Below are positions 20,947 through 29,741 of a stretch of DNA of 64,000 nt, in pieces. The position numbers and the translations under genes are program-made. The stretch comes from Salinibaculum litoreum (GTDB taxonomy: Archaea > Halobacteriota > Halobacteria > Halobacteriales > Haloarculaceae). The stretch is from assembly GCA_009789175.1 (NCBI GenBank), contig CP046866.1, forward strand, positions 2,356,001-2,420,000. Direction: 5' to 3'. Below the pieces are notes generated by a model. That model was given only the letters and a program-made list of their open reading frames with translations, was not told where the DNA came from and made no database searches. Each line of letters starts with the position of its first letter. Position 1 is the first letter of the stretch.

Positions 20947-20956
20947 TTTATAAATA
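20947..20956 (+). promoter_or_regulatory. TATA box of the small membrane protein gene
   Basis: TTTATAAATA, a textbook archaeal TATA element, is centred 26-27 bases before the ATG at 20978, so the transcript probably begins at or next to that codon. Confidence 0.7.
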
Positions 20957-20977
20957 GCGACACGAAATATGGGAGCA

Positions 20978-21301
20978 ATGAGCGAAGACGCGAGCGATGT
21001 TGTCTCCGACAAACACCGGCTGATGTTCGGGGCCGGGTTCATCTTCGGTGTGATGTTTACGATGCTGATTCTCGCCGTAGTGACGGTGACAGTCGCCTCG
21101 GGACAGGAGGGACTGCTCGCCTCCGAGGTTATCGTCACCATCGTCGCGGGAATCATCTTCGCGGTTATCGTCGGCGTGAGCCTCTACCTGCTTGCCTTCG
21201 AGGAAAACCGGGTCGAGCTTCCAGTCGAGGACCTGCTCGGACTGGACAGCGACGAGGTAACGACGGCGGAGGACCCGGAGTCGCCACCGGAAGAGCAGTA
21301 A
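20978..21301 (+). CDS. Small two-helix membrane protein
   Basis: A 107-residue protein with a polar N-terminus (MSEDASDVVSDKHRL), two membrane helices (about residues 17-39 and 47-71) and an acidic tail. No function is known to me. ATG 20978 is chosen over an in-frame ATG nine bases earlier because the strong TATA box places transcription start at 20978. Confidence 0.7.
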   Translation: MSEDASDVVSDKHRLMFGAGFIFGVMFTMLILAVVTVTVASGQEGLLASEVIVTIVAGIIFAVIVGVSLYLLAFEENRVELPVEDLLGLDSDEVTTAEDPESPPEEQ

Positions 21302-21347
21302 GCCGATTCCGGCAGGAACTTTTGTGCGCGTGCCGTCGGTTACGACA

Positions 21348-21677
21348 ATGGCCGATTTCGACCCCGAGAAGTTCGAAGACAAATACGAACACTACTTTCC
21401 GGAACTGCAGCGGGCCTACCGGCAGGCCTTCGAGACGATGAACAACGCTTACGATTCGGAGCTCATCCACGCCATCGACCAGGGGATTCTCGCCGAGAGC
21501 GAGCCGTTCTACGAGGAAGAGGGGCAGTTCCGCGTCGAGCTGCCAGAGGACCCCGTCGAGGCGCTGTCGGGCACGGGCATCATCGTCGATGAAGAAAAAG
21601 CCGAGACGGTACTCGAAACCTACGTCGAGGAAATCGAGGCCGAACTGCAGTCCGTCTTCGGCGTCAGCGAGGAGTGA
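21348..21677 (+). CDS. DUF5783-like haloarchaeal protein
   Basis: A 109-residue acidic soluble protein: MADFDPEKFEDKYEHYFPEL, then a helical block with NNAYDSELIHAIDQGILAES and a C-terminal helix VEEIEAELQSVFGVSEE. The pattern matches a small protein conserved across haloarchaea (DUF5783, from memory). Function unknown. ATG 21348 gives the conserved start. Confidence 0.75.
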   Translation: MADFDPEKFEDKYEHYFPELQRAYRQAFETMNNAYDSELIHAIDQGILAESEPFYEEEGQFRVELPEDPVEALSGTGIIVDEEKAETVLETYVEEIEAELQSVFGVSEE

Positions 21678-21713
21678 GGGAGGCGGTGCCGTCCCTCGCC
21701 AGGGGTGATTGGG

Positions 21714-22517
21714 TCAGTAGTTTGCGTCCTGTGTGAGCGTGAGTTCGAACCCTTCGTCGGTGGACTCGTCGTCCGGCGTGAGATACCCCGAAGCGAAGGC
21801 CGTGTAGACGGTCCCGCCGTTCAGCGAGACATCGGTATCGTAGGCGACTTCGCCGTCGTTGGCATCGGTGTCCGGTCTGACCTCGACCGTGTAGTCGTTG
21901 GCTTCGACCGTCGTCGACCCGTCGGCTTTGAACGGCACGCCATCAAACAGCACCGGGCCGGCGCTGACCGTGATATCGACGGCACCTGCATCCGGCGAGA
22001 CGTGGACCGCCCGGAGGCGTGCCATATCACCCCCGGGGTCGCTGTTGTCGTCGACGAGTGCGAGCACCTCGAACGTCTCCTCTGCGAGTTCGCCACTGGC
22101 AACCAGCGTGTAGTCCTCGGCCTCGAGTGTGAGTTCCTGGTCGAAGACCGCGTTGCTCTCGTTGCCTGCCTCCGTAATCGTAATCTGGTACGCGCCGGTG
22201 GCGAGTTCGAGATAGTCACTCACCGCGCGAAACGGGACATCGGTCAGGACGGCATCGCCGTCGACGTAGACATCGACGTTCGGTGCGTCGGGAGCCATGT
22301 GGGCTGCCCGGACGTTCGCCATCTGGTCGTCCATCTCGTCGCCGTCGTCGTCCATCTCCATCGTCTCGGTCGCCTCGGGCATCTCCGTGTCGGCATCGGT
22401 CTCGTTGTCAGCGTCGGTCTCGTTGTCGTCAGTATCGTCGCCGGCACAGCCGGCGAGACCGACTGTCAGGGCGCTACCAGCGGTTACGAGGAAGTGTCGT
22501 CGGTTGGGTCGTGACAT
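21714..22517 (-). CDS. DUF4397 domain lipoprotein, Tat-exported
   Basis: About 267 residues. The N-terminus MSRPNRRHFLVTAG carries a twin-arginine motif and ends in the lipobox LAGC, so it is exported folded and lipid-anchored. A Thr/Asp/Glu/Asn spacer leads to two DUF4397 modules, each with VRAAHMAPDAPNVDVYVDG or LRAVHVSPDAGAVDITV. These domains are beta-sandwiches on surface proteins; no activity is established. An in-frame ATG one codon earlier (22520) is also possible. Monocistronic. Confidence 0.87.
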   Translation of the reverse strand: MSRPNRRHFLVTAGSALTVGLAGCAGDDTDDNETDADNETDADTEMPEATETMEMDDDGDEMDDQMANVRAAHMAPDAPNVDVYVDGDAVLTDVPFRAVSDYLELATGAYQITITEAGNESNAVFDQELTLEAEDYTLVASGELAEETFEVLALVDDNSDPGGDMARLRAVHVSPDAGAVDITVSAGPVLFDGVPFKADGSTTVEANDYTVEVRPDTDANDGEVAYDTDVSLNGGTVYTAFASGYLTPDDESTDEGFELTLTQDANY

Positions 22518-22609
22518 CATCGGAACGGGGGACGCATGTAAAAAGTAGATTTGCCGAAGAGTCGCCCACTTCTCACCCAAATTGCGCGTCGGCCGGCAGC
22601 CACGACAGG

Positions 22610-22912
22610 TCACTCCCAGGTGACCCAGGCGAGAAAGAGGAGCGCACCGAATTCGAGCAACTGGACGAACGACATCGCCCGACCGGCGACCGGGGCGGCA
22701 CTCTGGAGGAGTTGGGCGACCTGGGGGTCGAGGACGTAGTAATAAAACGCGAGCAGGTTCTCCGCCAGCAAGAGCACGCCGAAGATAGCGAGTCCCAGCG
22801 CGTGTCTGGAGCCGATAGCCCGATAGTTGCGGCTCCAGATGCCGATGAGAACGAGCAAGATACCGACGTTCGCGGCTGCCGCCGCGCCCGCCACAGTCAA
22901 CCAGACGCCCAT
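22610..22912 (-). CDS. Small membrane protein, DUF7521-like
   Basis: A 100-residue protein with three hydrophobic helices (about residues 2-25, 38-62 and 80-98) separated by short polar loops (WSRNYRAIGSRHALG). It sits 54 bases downstream of a winged-helix regulator on the same strand, a pairing common in haloarchaea, where the membrane partner is annotated DUF7521. Function unknown; the pairing suggests that the regulator controls or senses through it. Confidence 0.7.
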   Translation of the reverse strand: MGVWLTVAGAAAAANVGILLVLIGIWSRNYRAIGSRHALGLAIFGVLLLAENLLAFYYYVLDPQVAQLLQSAAPVAGRAMSFVQLLEFGALLFLAWVTWE

Positions 22913-22966
22913 CTGTCCCTCCGTTTGGTGGAACTACGTTTAAGCACTTTCCCAATTTCAACCATA

Positions 22967-23242
22967 CTAGTCGACCTCCTCCATGATGGTCTCGACCGTC
23001 TCCCAGTGGTGTCGCACGCGGTCGGTCGGGAGATAGACCGCACCGTAGTCGTCCCCGCTTTTCGTGAGCAAATCGTTCTCGACGAGAACGTCCAGATGAT
23101 GGCGGACAGTCTTGTAGTCGAGGTCAAGGTCCTCTGCCAGCTGATTGGCGTTGCGGGGCCGCTCGTCGAGCGCGCGCAGAATGCGCACCCGGTTGGGACC
23201 GCCCCTGGTCCCGGTCAGCACGTGCCAGAGGACTGCCTCCAT
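22967..23242 (-). CDS. Winged-helix transcriptional regulator (ArsR-like)
   Basis: A 91-residue DNA-binding protein: WHVLTGTRGGPNRVRILRAL, then NANQLAEDLDLDYKTVRHHLDVLVENDLL forms the helix-turn-helix, and a wing with DDYGAVYLP follows. No metal-binding cysteines are present. ATG 23242 gives the compact family form; upstream in-frame sequence is not conserved-looking. Probably cotranscribed with the small membrane protein at 22610. Confidence 0.85.
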   Translation of the reverse strand: MEAVLWHVLTGTRGGPNRVRILRALDERPRNANQLAEDLDLDYKTVRHHLDVLVENDLLTKSGDDYGAVYLPTDRVRHHWETVETIMEEVD

Positions 23243-23372
23243 CGCCCGATTCCTCGCAAGCGAGACACGTAAGCCCACCGGCCTGTCGAACCCACCCGTG
23301 TCGACAGTCGTCCCGGAGCCGATGGTGTAAGACCCAAAGCCTAAGCCCACTCGGAGACTATCCATAGCTACT

Positions 23373-23747
23373 ATGAGCACCGACGCAGAGGACGGCAGCG
23401 ACGACGAACTCCGCGAGCGTATCACGAACTTCCTGCGGCGAAACTTCCCGCAGATTCAGATGCACGGTGGCAGCGCCGCCATCCAGAACCTCGACCGTGA
23501 GGAGGGCAGCGTCACCATCCAGCTTGGCGGTGCCTGTTCGGGCTGTGGCATCTCGCCGATGACCATCCAGGCCATCAAGACCCGCATGACCAAGGAAATC
23601 CCCGAAATCGACAGCGTCCACGCCTCGACGGGCATGGACGGCAACGAGGGGATGGCCGGCGGCGCAGACGGTGGCATGAGTCCGTCCTTCCCCGGCGAAT
23701 CCGGCGGCGAGAGCGACGAAGACGAAGGCCCCGAAGCACCGTTCTAG
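23373..23747 (+). CDS. NifU C-terminal domain Fe-S scaffold protein
   Basis: A 124-residue protein whose residues 10-80 match the NifU C-terminal (Nfu) domain: RRNFPQIQMHGGSAAIQNLD, SVTIQLGGACSGCGISPMTIQAIKTRM. The CSGC pair binds a bridging Fe-S cluster for delivery to apoproteins. The remaining tail is Gly/Asp/Glu-rich. No other suf or isc gene is adjacent. Confidence 0.92.
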   Translation: MSTDAEDGSDDELRERITNFLRRNFPQIQMHGGSAAIQNLDREEGSVTIQLGGACSGCGISPMTIQAIKTRMTKEIPEIDSVHASTGMDGNEGMAGGADGGMSPSFPGESGGESDEDEGPEAPF

Positions 23748-23813
23748 TCTGTCCGTCCCGCGTCGTTTCCATAAATCGCGGTTTTTAACCCCATGGCAGG
23801 CCGTCGCCGTAGT

Positions 23814-25292
23814 ATGACAGCAGGCGACGGCACGAACGTCCTCCTCGTCGTACTGGATACGGTCCGGAAGGACCACCTCTCGGCCTACGGCTACGACCGC
23901 CCGACGACGCCCGCGCTAGAAGCCTTCGCCGAGGAGGCCCGCGTCTACGAGCACGCAGTCGCACCCGCGCCCTGGACGCTACCCGTTCACGCATCCCTGT
24001 TCACGGGACTGTATCCCAGCGAGCACAACGCGACCCAGGAGAACCCCTACCTGGAAGGAGCGACCACCCTCGCCGAATCGCTCGGCGCGGCCGGCTATGA
24101 CTCCTCGTGTTACTCCTCGAACGCCTGGATTACCCCGTATACGCACCTGACCGACGGCTTCGACGACCAGGACAACTTCTTCAAGGTGATGCCCGGGGAC
24201 TTGCTCTCGGGGCCGCTGGCCCGCGTCTGGAAGACGATGAACGACAACGACCGCCTGCGTGCGGTCGCCGACCGCCTCGTGGAACTGGGCAACACGGTCC
24301 ACGAACGCCTCGCCGCCGGCGGGGGCGAGGACTCGAAGACACCCCGTGTCATCGACCAGACCACCGACTTCATCGACGACTCCGGGGAACCCTTCTTCTC
24401 GTTTATCAACCTCATGGATGCCCACCTCCCCTATCACCCGCCCGAGGAGTACGTCGAGCAGTTCGCGCCCGGCGTCGACTCCACCGAGGTCTGTCAGAAC
24501 TCCAAAGCCTACAACTGCGGGGCGCGGGACATCGACGAGGAGGAGTGGGAGGACATCCGCGGGCTCTACGACGCCGAGATTCGCCACATGGACGACCAGC
24601 TCGACCGCCTCTTCGACTGGCTGAAAGCCGAGGGGCTGTGGGAGGAGACGATGGTCGTCGTCTGTGCCGACCACGGCGAGTTGCACAGCGAACACGACCT
24701 CTATGGCCACGAGTTCAACATCTACGACCCGCTGGTGAACGTTCCGCTGATGGTCAAACACCCCGACATCGAACCGGGCCACGACGAACAGACGCAGGTA
24801 GAGCTGCTCGACCTCTATCACACCATCCTCGATGCGACTGATACCGACGGGCAAGGCGAGCCGCTGGACCGGAGCCGGTCGCTGCTCTCCGAGGAGTACC
24901 GCGAGCGCGAACTGGGCGAGTACGCGTTCGTGGAGTACCACCAGCCCGTCGTCGAGTTGAACCAGCTCGAATCGAAGGCCGCCGACGCGGGAATCGACCT
25001 CGACCACGATTCCCGCTTTTACTCGCGCATGCGGGCGGCCCGGACGCCGGCCGCGAAGTACATCCGCAACGAGCGCATCGCGGACGAAGCCTACCGCATC
25101 GACGAGGACCCCGGCGAGACCGAGAACGTCCGCGACGGCGGCGACGAGGAGATTGTGGCCGCCGAAGGCGCTCTGTCGGAATTCGAGGGACAGGTCGGCG
25201 GCGAGTGGGACGAAGTCGGCGACGACGACCCGCTGTCGGAGATGGGTGACGAGGCGAAGGACCGACTGCGTGACCTGGGGTACGTCGAATAA
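23814..25292 (+). CDS. Sulfatase-fold (alkaline phosphatase superfamily) enzyme with a Thr nucleophile
   Basis: A 492-residue soluble member of the sulfatase/alkaline-phosphatase superfamily. Metal ligands are visible at Asp15 (VVLDTVRKDHLSAYGY) and Asp286-His287 (CADHGE). In true sulfatases the nucleophile is a Cys or Ser within C-x-P-x-R that becomes formylglycine; here the aligned sequence is T55-L-P57-V-H59, so formylglycine cannot form. Thr is the nucleophile in phospho-transferring relatives such as lipoteichoic-acid synthases. Phosphoester or phosphoglycerol chemistry is therefore likelier than sulfate removal (inference). A TATA-like TTTTAA about 27 bases before ATG 23814 supports that start. 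Two bases separate it from a flippase-like gene. Confidence 0.8.
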   Translation: MTAGDGTNVLLVVLDTVRKDHLSAYGYDRPTTPALEAFAEEARVYEHAVAPAPWTLPVHASLFTGLYPSEHNATQENPYLEGATTLAESLGAAGYDSSCYSSNAWITPYTHLTDGFDDQDNFFKVMPGDLLSGPLARVWKTMNDNDRLRAVADRLVELGNTVHERLAAGGGEDSKTPRVIDQTTDFIDDSGEPFFSFINLMDAHLPYHPPEEYVEQFAPGVDSTEVCQNSKAYNCGARDIDEEEWEDIRGLYDAEIRHMDDQLDRLFDWLKAEGLWEETMVVVCADHGELHSEHDLYGHEFNIYDPLVNVPLMVKHPDIEPGHDEQTQVELLDLYHTILDATDTDGQGEPLDRSRSLLSEEYRERELGEYAFVEYHQPVVELNQLESKAADAGIDLDHDSRFYSRMRAARTPAAKYIRNERIADEAYRIDEDPGETENVRDGGDEEIVAAEGALSEFEGQVGGEWDEVGDDDPLSEMGDEAKDRLRDLGYVE

Positions 25293-25294
25293 CC

Positions 25295-26317
25295 GTGACC
25301 GAAGAGGGTATCAGCGACCTGGTCTCGCGCAAGCGGGCCGTACAGGCTGGTCTCGGTTTTCTGGTCGCCTTCGCGGTCATCTACCTGCTCGCGGTCGGCG
25401 TCGGTCTGGACGAACTACAGCAGGCGCTGTCGGGTGCCCAGTTGCGCTGGATTGCCGCCGGCTGTCTCTCGACGGCGCTGTGTCTCGTGGCCTGGACTCG
25501 CGTCTGGCAAATCGTCCTCCGGGTCGTGGGCACGCCCGTCGGCTTCCGGAAGCTGGTCGTGACCTTCTATGCCGCGACCTTCGCCAACTACGTGACGCCG
25601 CTGGGTCAGGCCGGCGGGGAGCCGTTTATCGCGTACGTCCTCTCGCGGGACACGGAGGCCAGCTACGAGGACAGCCTCGCGTCGGTCGTGACCGCGGACC
25701 TGCTGAACCTCCTGCCGTTCTTCTCGTTTGCGGGTATCGGCTTCGCGGCGCTTCTGTGGCAGGCCTCGCTGCCCGAGGCCGTTCGCCCGCTGGTACTCGG
25801 GCTGGCAGCGATGGCCATCGGGGTCCCCCTGCTCGCGGTCGTCATCTGGCAGTACCGGTTCCCGCTCGGGCGGTTTGCCTTGCGGGTTGTCACACCGGTC
25901 GCCCGCCGGATACGGTTCGTGTCCGCAGACGGCCTCCGGGAGCGGCTTCGGGACCTGAACACGGCCTTCGAGCGCATCGCCGAGGACCCGCGGGCGCTTG
26001 CACACGCGCTGGTGTACTCCTACGTCGGGTGGGTCTTTTTCGCGTTGCCGCTGTACTTCGCCGGGCTGGCGGTGGGCGAACTCGTCCCGCTGTTGCTGGT
26101 CTTTTTCGTCGTGCCAGCGAGCACGCTTGCAGGGATGGTGCCCTCACCGGGCGGACTCGGCGCCGTGGAGACGGCGCTGCTGGGGTTGCTGGTCGCCATC
26201 GTCGGCCTCTCGCAGGCACCGGCGTTCGCAGTGGCGCTGCTGTACCGGGTGGAGAGTTACGCCTTCGCGCTGGTGACGGGCGGTATCGCTGCGGTGTGGG
26301 TCGTCGGGCGGAACTAG
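25295..26317 (+). CDS. Flippase-like / lysylphosphatidylglycerol synthase transmembrane-domain protein
   Basis: A 340-residue protein of the UPF0104 (YbhN, AglD-like C-terminal) membrane family with about eight helices. Marks are LVAWTRVWQIVL, FYAATFANYVTPLGQAGGEPFIAYVLSR, EDSLASVVTADLLN and PSPGGLGAVETALLGLL. Relatives move or modify lipid-linked intermediates. Translation starts at GTG 25295, two bases after the stop of the sulfatase-fold gene, so the pair is cotranscribed and probably acts on the same cell-envelope substrate. Confidence 0.88.
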   Translation: MTEEGISDLVSRKRAVQAGLGFLVAFAVIYLLAVGVGLDELQQALSGAQLRWIAAGCLSTALCLVAWTRVWQIVLRVVGTPVGFRKLVVTFYAATFANYVTPLGQAGGEPFIAYVLSRDTEASYEDSLASVVTADLLNLLPFFSFAGIGFAALLWQASLPEAVRPLVLGLAAMAIGVPLLAVVIWQYRFPLGRFALRVVTPVARRIRFVSADGLRERLRDLNTAFERIAEDPRALAHALVYSYVGWVFFALPLYFAGLAVGELVPLLLVFFVVPASTLAGMVPSPGGLGAVETALLGLLVAIVGLSQAPAFAVALLYRVESYAFALVTGGIAAVWVVGRN

Positions 26318-26570
26318 GAAACGGTTATGAGGCCGCCCGTCGAAGCACAAGGACAGACGCCTCTCGCCGTCTTTTCGCGTCCCTGTCGCGTCACGGAGTC
26401 ATCACCGGTCATCGTCTTTCTCCTGACCTGGCTGGCACCGTCGGCGTCGAGGGAGTTCCCGAGAGGTGTACACACTCGTTTCCAGCCATGCCACGAAGTA
26501 CAAACACCATCCCTGGACGCCCCCGGCAGAGAGCGACGCGACCAGCGGTCGGTTCTCGGAGGGACCAGCG

Positions 26571-27203
26571 GTGAGCGAAGACTGGGTCGACAGCGCGGCG
26601 ACGACGGAGTTCGCAGAGTCACCCCCCGCGGCCGTCGAGCGCGGAGTCGTCCTCGTCGCCGCACCGGAACCAGCCGTCGCCGGCGATGTCTGTCTGCAAA
26701 TCGGCATCGGGAGCGCTGCGAACCCGACCTGCATCGTCGCGACGCGTGTCCCACCCGAACGGCTGGAGGCGTCCGTCTCCGAGCGGGCCACCACCCGGCC
26801 GGCGCTTGGCTTCGTCGATGCGACCCCGCACCGACCCACGCCGGCAATCAAAGAGGAGGTACAGGCCATAGAGGATGTCCCGAGCGCCGGTGACCTGTTG
26901 CAGTTGACGACGGCAGTGGAGGACGTACGCGACGCAATCGCACCCGACGACCAGCCGACGAACATCGTGGTGCCGGTGTTCGACTCGCTTCTGGGTGGCG
27001 CGCCGACCGAGCGGGTGGTCCGTGTCCTCTCTCACATCGCGGAGGCGACCGACGACGAGGGACGCGTAGTCATCGGACTGGATTACACCGCGGGCTCGCG
27101 GGAGACACTGCAGGAGCTCAAAGACCACAGCGACGCCATGCTGTGGGCCGAGCGAAATCCGGCCGGTGAGGTCACGCTCGACTTCGAGCCGTTGCGGCCC
27201 TGA
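26571..27203 (+). CDS. DUF7504-like haloarchaeal protein (RecA-fold, no Walker A)
   Basis: About 210 residues. The pattern of a beta strand and helices with ERGVVLVAAPEPAVAGDVCLQIG, CIVATRVPPERLEA, TNIVVPVFDSLLGGAPTERVVRVLSHI and EGRVVIGLDY follows the DUF7504/HTR-like haloarchaeal family, which looks like a RecA-type domain. No Walker A lysine loop is present, so ATP binding is doubtful. GTG 26571 is chosen because GGAGGG lies seven bases before it; longer in-frame sequence upstream is not protein-like. A related gene is at 37089. Confidence 0.65.
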   Translation: MSEDWVDSAATTEFAESPPAAVERGVVLVAAPEPAVAGDVCLQIGIGSAANPTCIVATRVPPERLEASVSERATTRPALGFVDATPHRPTPAIKEEVQAIEDVPSAGDLLQLTTAVEDVRDAIAPDDQPTNIVVPVFDSLLGGAPTERVVRVLSHIAEATDDEGRVVIGLDYTAGSRETLQELKDHSDAMLWAERNPAGEVTLDFEPLRP

Positions 27204-27219
27204 AACGAGCGACACCAGT

Positions 27220-28107
27220 TCAGCGCAGTCCGTGCTCTCGCTCCCACGCCCGCACGAGACGGGTCAGCGTCTCGTTGACCGGGACCGCCTGCGCTGCTCG
27301 GTCGACGACGGCCCCGTTGATGGCATCGATTTCCGTCCGCTTGCCGGCGAGTACGTCCTGGTGCAGCGAGGAGGTGTTGTCGGCGGTCGCCGACGCCACC
27401 GTCTCGACCGCCTCGCTGGCGGCCGGCTCGGAGAGGTCGACGCCGGCCTCGCGTGCGACGGCAGCCGTCTCGCGGGCCGCTTCCCGTGCTGTCTCACCCG
27501 CTGGACCATCACAGAGCGCGCCGTTTGGAAGACGGGCCAGCGCCGTCGTGGCGTTGATGCCGGCGTTGACCGCGAGTTTCTCCCAGAGTCGGCGTGGCAT
27601 ATCCGACGCGACGGTCGTCTCGATGCCGGCCGCGTCGAAGGCCGCACCCACGCGGTCGGCGGTCATCGTCCGCCCGCCGTCGCGGGAGCCAACCGTTATC
27701 TCGCCGATGCCGGTGCAGGCGACTGTGCCCGGCCCATCGAGGCGTGCGCCGTAGGTGCAGGTGCCAGCGAGAACGGGACAGTCCAGCGCGGCGGCGAGCG
27801 TGGCCTCGTTGCCCAGTCCGTTTTGTAAGGAGAGAGCGGCGTCAAGCGCAGTGTCAGCAAGTGCAGCGGCGGCGGCCGCGGTGTCGAAGGCCTTGACGGT
27901 CACGACGGCGAGGTCGGCCGATTCCGGGGGTGTGGTACTCGCGTCAGGGTGAACTGTCGTCTCGACGGCACCGGAGAGGGAAAGACCCGCCTCGCGGACG
28001 GCAGCAACGTGGGGGTCACGGCCGACGAGCGTGACACTGTGAGCGCGTGCAAGCAGGCCGCCCACGAGACTGCCGAGGCTGCCAGCGCCGAAGACGACGA
28101 TATCCAT
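27220..28107 (-). CDS. 2-dehydropantoate 2-reductase (ketopantoate reductase)
   Basis: A 295-residue NADPH-dependent enzyme that reduces ketopantoate to pantoate for CoA synthesis. It has the N-terminal dinucleotide fold MDIVVFGAGSLGSLVGGLLA, the VKAFDTAAAA block, SLQNGLGNEATLA, and the catalytic Lys/Asn region RRLWEKLAVNAGINATTAL. The C-terminal helix TSSLHQDVLAGKRTEIDAING is typical. ATG 28107 lies 10 bases after the rubredoxin-like gene, so the two form an operon. The family includes other 2-ketoacid reductases, but the match to PanE is good. Confidence 0.9.
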   Translation of the reverse strand: MDIVVFGAGSLGSLVGGLLARAHSVTLVGRDPHVAAVREAGLSLSGAVETTVHPDASTTPPESADLAVVTVKAFDTAAAAAALADTALDAALSLQNGLGNEATLAAALDCPVLAGTCTYGARLDGPGTVACTGIGEITVGSRDGGRTMTADRVGAAFDAAGIETTVASDMPRRLWEKLAVNAGINATTALARLPNGALCDGPAGETAREAARETAAVAREAGVDLSEPAASEAVETVASATADNTSSLHQDVLAGKRTEIDAINGAVVDRAAQAVPVNETLTRLVRAWEREHGLR

Positions 28108-28117
28108 CGCCGGAGCG

Positions 28118-28414
28118 TCAGTCCTCTTGCCAGTAATAGATGTCCTCTTTGGGCGCGCCACAGGACGGACAGGTCTCGGGGATGTCCTCTATCTCGCCCA
28201 TCTCGCCACATCCCCAGCAGCGCCACATCAGTTCGGCCTCACCGGAGTTGCCCGCCGTGAGGTGTTCCCCCGAGAGCGACGCGATACCGGAGTCCGTCGA
28301 GACGTAGAAGCCGTGCTCGTCGAAGGCCCGAATCTTTCCCAGTTCGTTACCATCCTCGTCGAAGATTCTCGTGCCGAAGCTGACCCTGACGCCGTCGGTC
28401 GTGTCCTGGCTCAT
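28118..28414 (-). CDS. Rubredoxin-like zinc-ribbon protein (DUF7130 type)
   Basis: A 98-residue protein. The N-terminal half resembles a PRC-barrel-like beta domain (VSFGTRIFDEDGNELGKIRAFDE); the C-terminal half has CWGCGEMGEIEDIP and CPSCGAPKEDIYYW, two CxxC knuckles in the rubredoxin order with the aromatic tail. It could bind Fe or Zn. ATG 28414 is chosen for its conserved-looking start, with a TTTATG box about 31 bases upstream. Cotranscribed with the ketopantoate reductase. Confidence 0.82.
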   Translation of the reverse strand: MSQDTTDGVRVSFGTRIFDEDGNELGKIRAFDEHGFYVSTDSGIASLSGEHLTAGNSGEAELMWRCWGCGEMGEIEDIPETCPSCGAPKEDIYYWQED

Positions 28415-28529
28415 GACACTCAAACAATCGGTCGTCAGCGGCATAAAGGTGTATGGTACCATCCCACACGCCAGGAGAGGACAGGCGGTACCGCCAGAAC
28501 GTGGCAAACAGCCCGTGGAAACGCGAGTC

Positions 28530-29741
28530 TCAGTCCGAGAAGAGGCTGTTGTGGACGGGCGCGAAGTCGCTGCCAGGGTCTTCGTCGTCCTCGTCGGTGT
28601 CGGAGATAGCGCTGCCCCCGAGGCCTTCCGCGAGGAAATCGGAGAGGGGCGGGCCGACGTTCTCGGGTTCGACGAGGAAGGCGTCGTGACCGTGGTCGGA
28701 GTCGACGACGTGATGGGCAACGTCGACACCGGCCTCCCGCATGGCGTCGGCGAGGCTCTCAGCCTGCGTAGTGGTGAAATGCCAGTCTGCGGTAAAGGAC
28801 ATCACCAGCGCCTCGCCGTCGAAGGCAGCCAGGGCGTCGCTATCGGATTCAAAGCCCGCCGAGAGGTCGTAGTTATCCATCGCCCGCGTCAGATAGAGGT
28901 AGCTGTTGGCGTCGAAGCGCTCGACGAACGTCTCGGCCTGGTAGTCCAGATAGGACTCCACGTCCCGGTAGGGGAAAAACGAGGCCGCGCGGTCGGCGGG
29001 GAACGAACGAACGGCGTCGCGGCCGGCGGCACGGCGCCCGAACTTCTGTTCCATCGATGCCTTCGAGAGATACATCACGTGGCCAATCTGCCGGGCCAGC
29101 GCCAGCCCGTCGTCGGGCTCGTCGCCGGTGTCGTAGTAGTCTCCACCCTGCCAGTCCGGGTCGGTGGTGATAGCCCGCCGGGCGATAGCGTCGAGTGCGA
29201 GACACTGCGGGTCAAGCCGGGCCGCGGCGGCGATGGGGATGATTTTCTCGACGTGGTCGGGATGCTGTTTGGCCCACTCTAAGACGTTCATGCCGCCGAC
29301 GCTGCCGCCGACGACGGCATAGAGGTGCGGAATGCCGAGTTCGTCCAGCAGGCGACGCTGTGCGGCCGTCCAGTCGGCGACGGTGACCGCCGGGAACTCC
29401 GTCCCGTAGGGCTCGCCGGTCTCCGGATTGGTCGAGCGGGGGCCGGTCGTCCCATAACAGGAGCCGGGGACGTTCGCACAGATGACGTAGTACTCGTTGG
29501 TGTCGATGGCCTTGCCCGGACCGACGATGTCGTCCCACCACGCGCGGGCCTGGCCGGCGGTCCCGGTGTCGGTGTGTGGCCCGGCGACGTGGGAGCTGCC
29601 CGTGAGGGCGTGACAGACCATCACTGCGTTGTCGCCTTCGAACTCGCCGTAGGCCTCGTAGGCGATTTCTAGCTCGGGGATGGACTCCCCGCAGTCGAAC
29701 TCGAAGCTGCCGACGGAGACGATGTCCTGTTCCGTGTTCAT
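28530..29741 (-). CDS. metX: Homoserine O-acetyltransferase
   Basis: A 403-residue alpha/beta hydrolase that acetylates homoserine with acetyl-CoA. Marks are [24 protein letters not shown], the nucleophile elbow [15 protein letters not shown], and the Asp/His pair near the C-terminus ([10 protein letters not shown] and [13 protein letters not shown]). An acidic C-terminal tail is haloarchaeal. It overlaps metY by four bases (ATGA), so the product feeds straight to the next enzyme. Some family members use succinyl-CoA; MetY next to it favours acetyl. Confidence 0.93.
   Translation of the reverse strand: MNTEQDIVSVGSFEFDCGESIPELEIAYEAYGEFEGDNAVMVCHALTGSSHVAGPHTDTGTAGQARAWWDDIVGPGKAIDTNEYYVICANVPGSCYGTTGPRSTNPETGEPYGTEFPAVTVADWTAAQRRLLDELGIPHLYAVVGGSVGGMNVLEWAKQHPDHVEKIIPIAAAARLDPQCLALDAIARRAITTDPDWQGGDYYDTGDEPDDGLALARQIGHVMYLSKASMEQKFGRRAAGRDAVRSFPADRAASFFPYRDVESYLDYQAETFVERFDANSYLYLTRAMDNYDLSAGFESDSDALAAFDGEALVMSFTADWHFTTTQAESLADAMREAGVDVAHHVVDSDHGHDAFLVEPENVGPPLSDFLAEGLGGSAISDTDEDDEDPGSDFAPVHNSLFSD

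Noticed and set aside
25153-26574. 473-codon Arg/Gly-rich plus-strand frame
   Set aside because: It overlaps the flippase-like gene in another frame and is strongly basic, unlike real haloarchaeal proteins.
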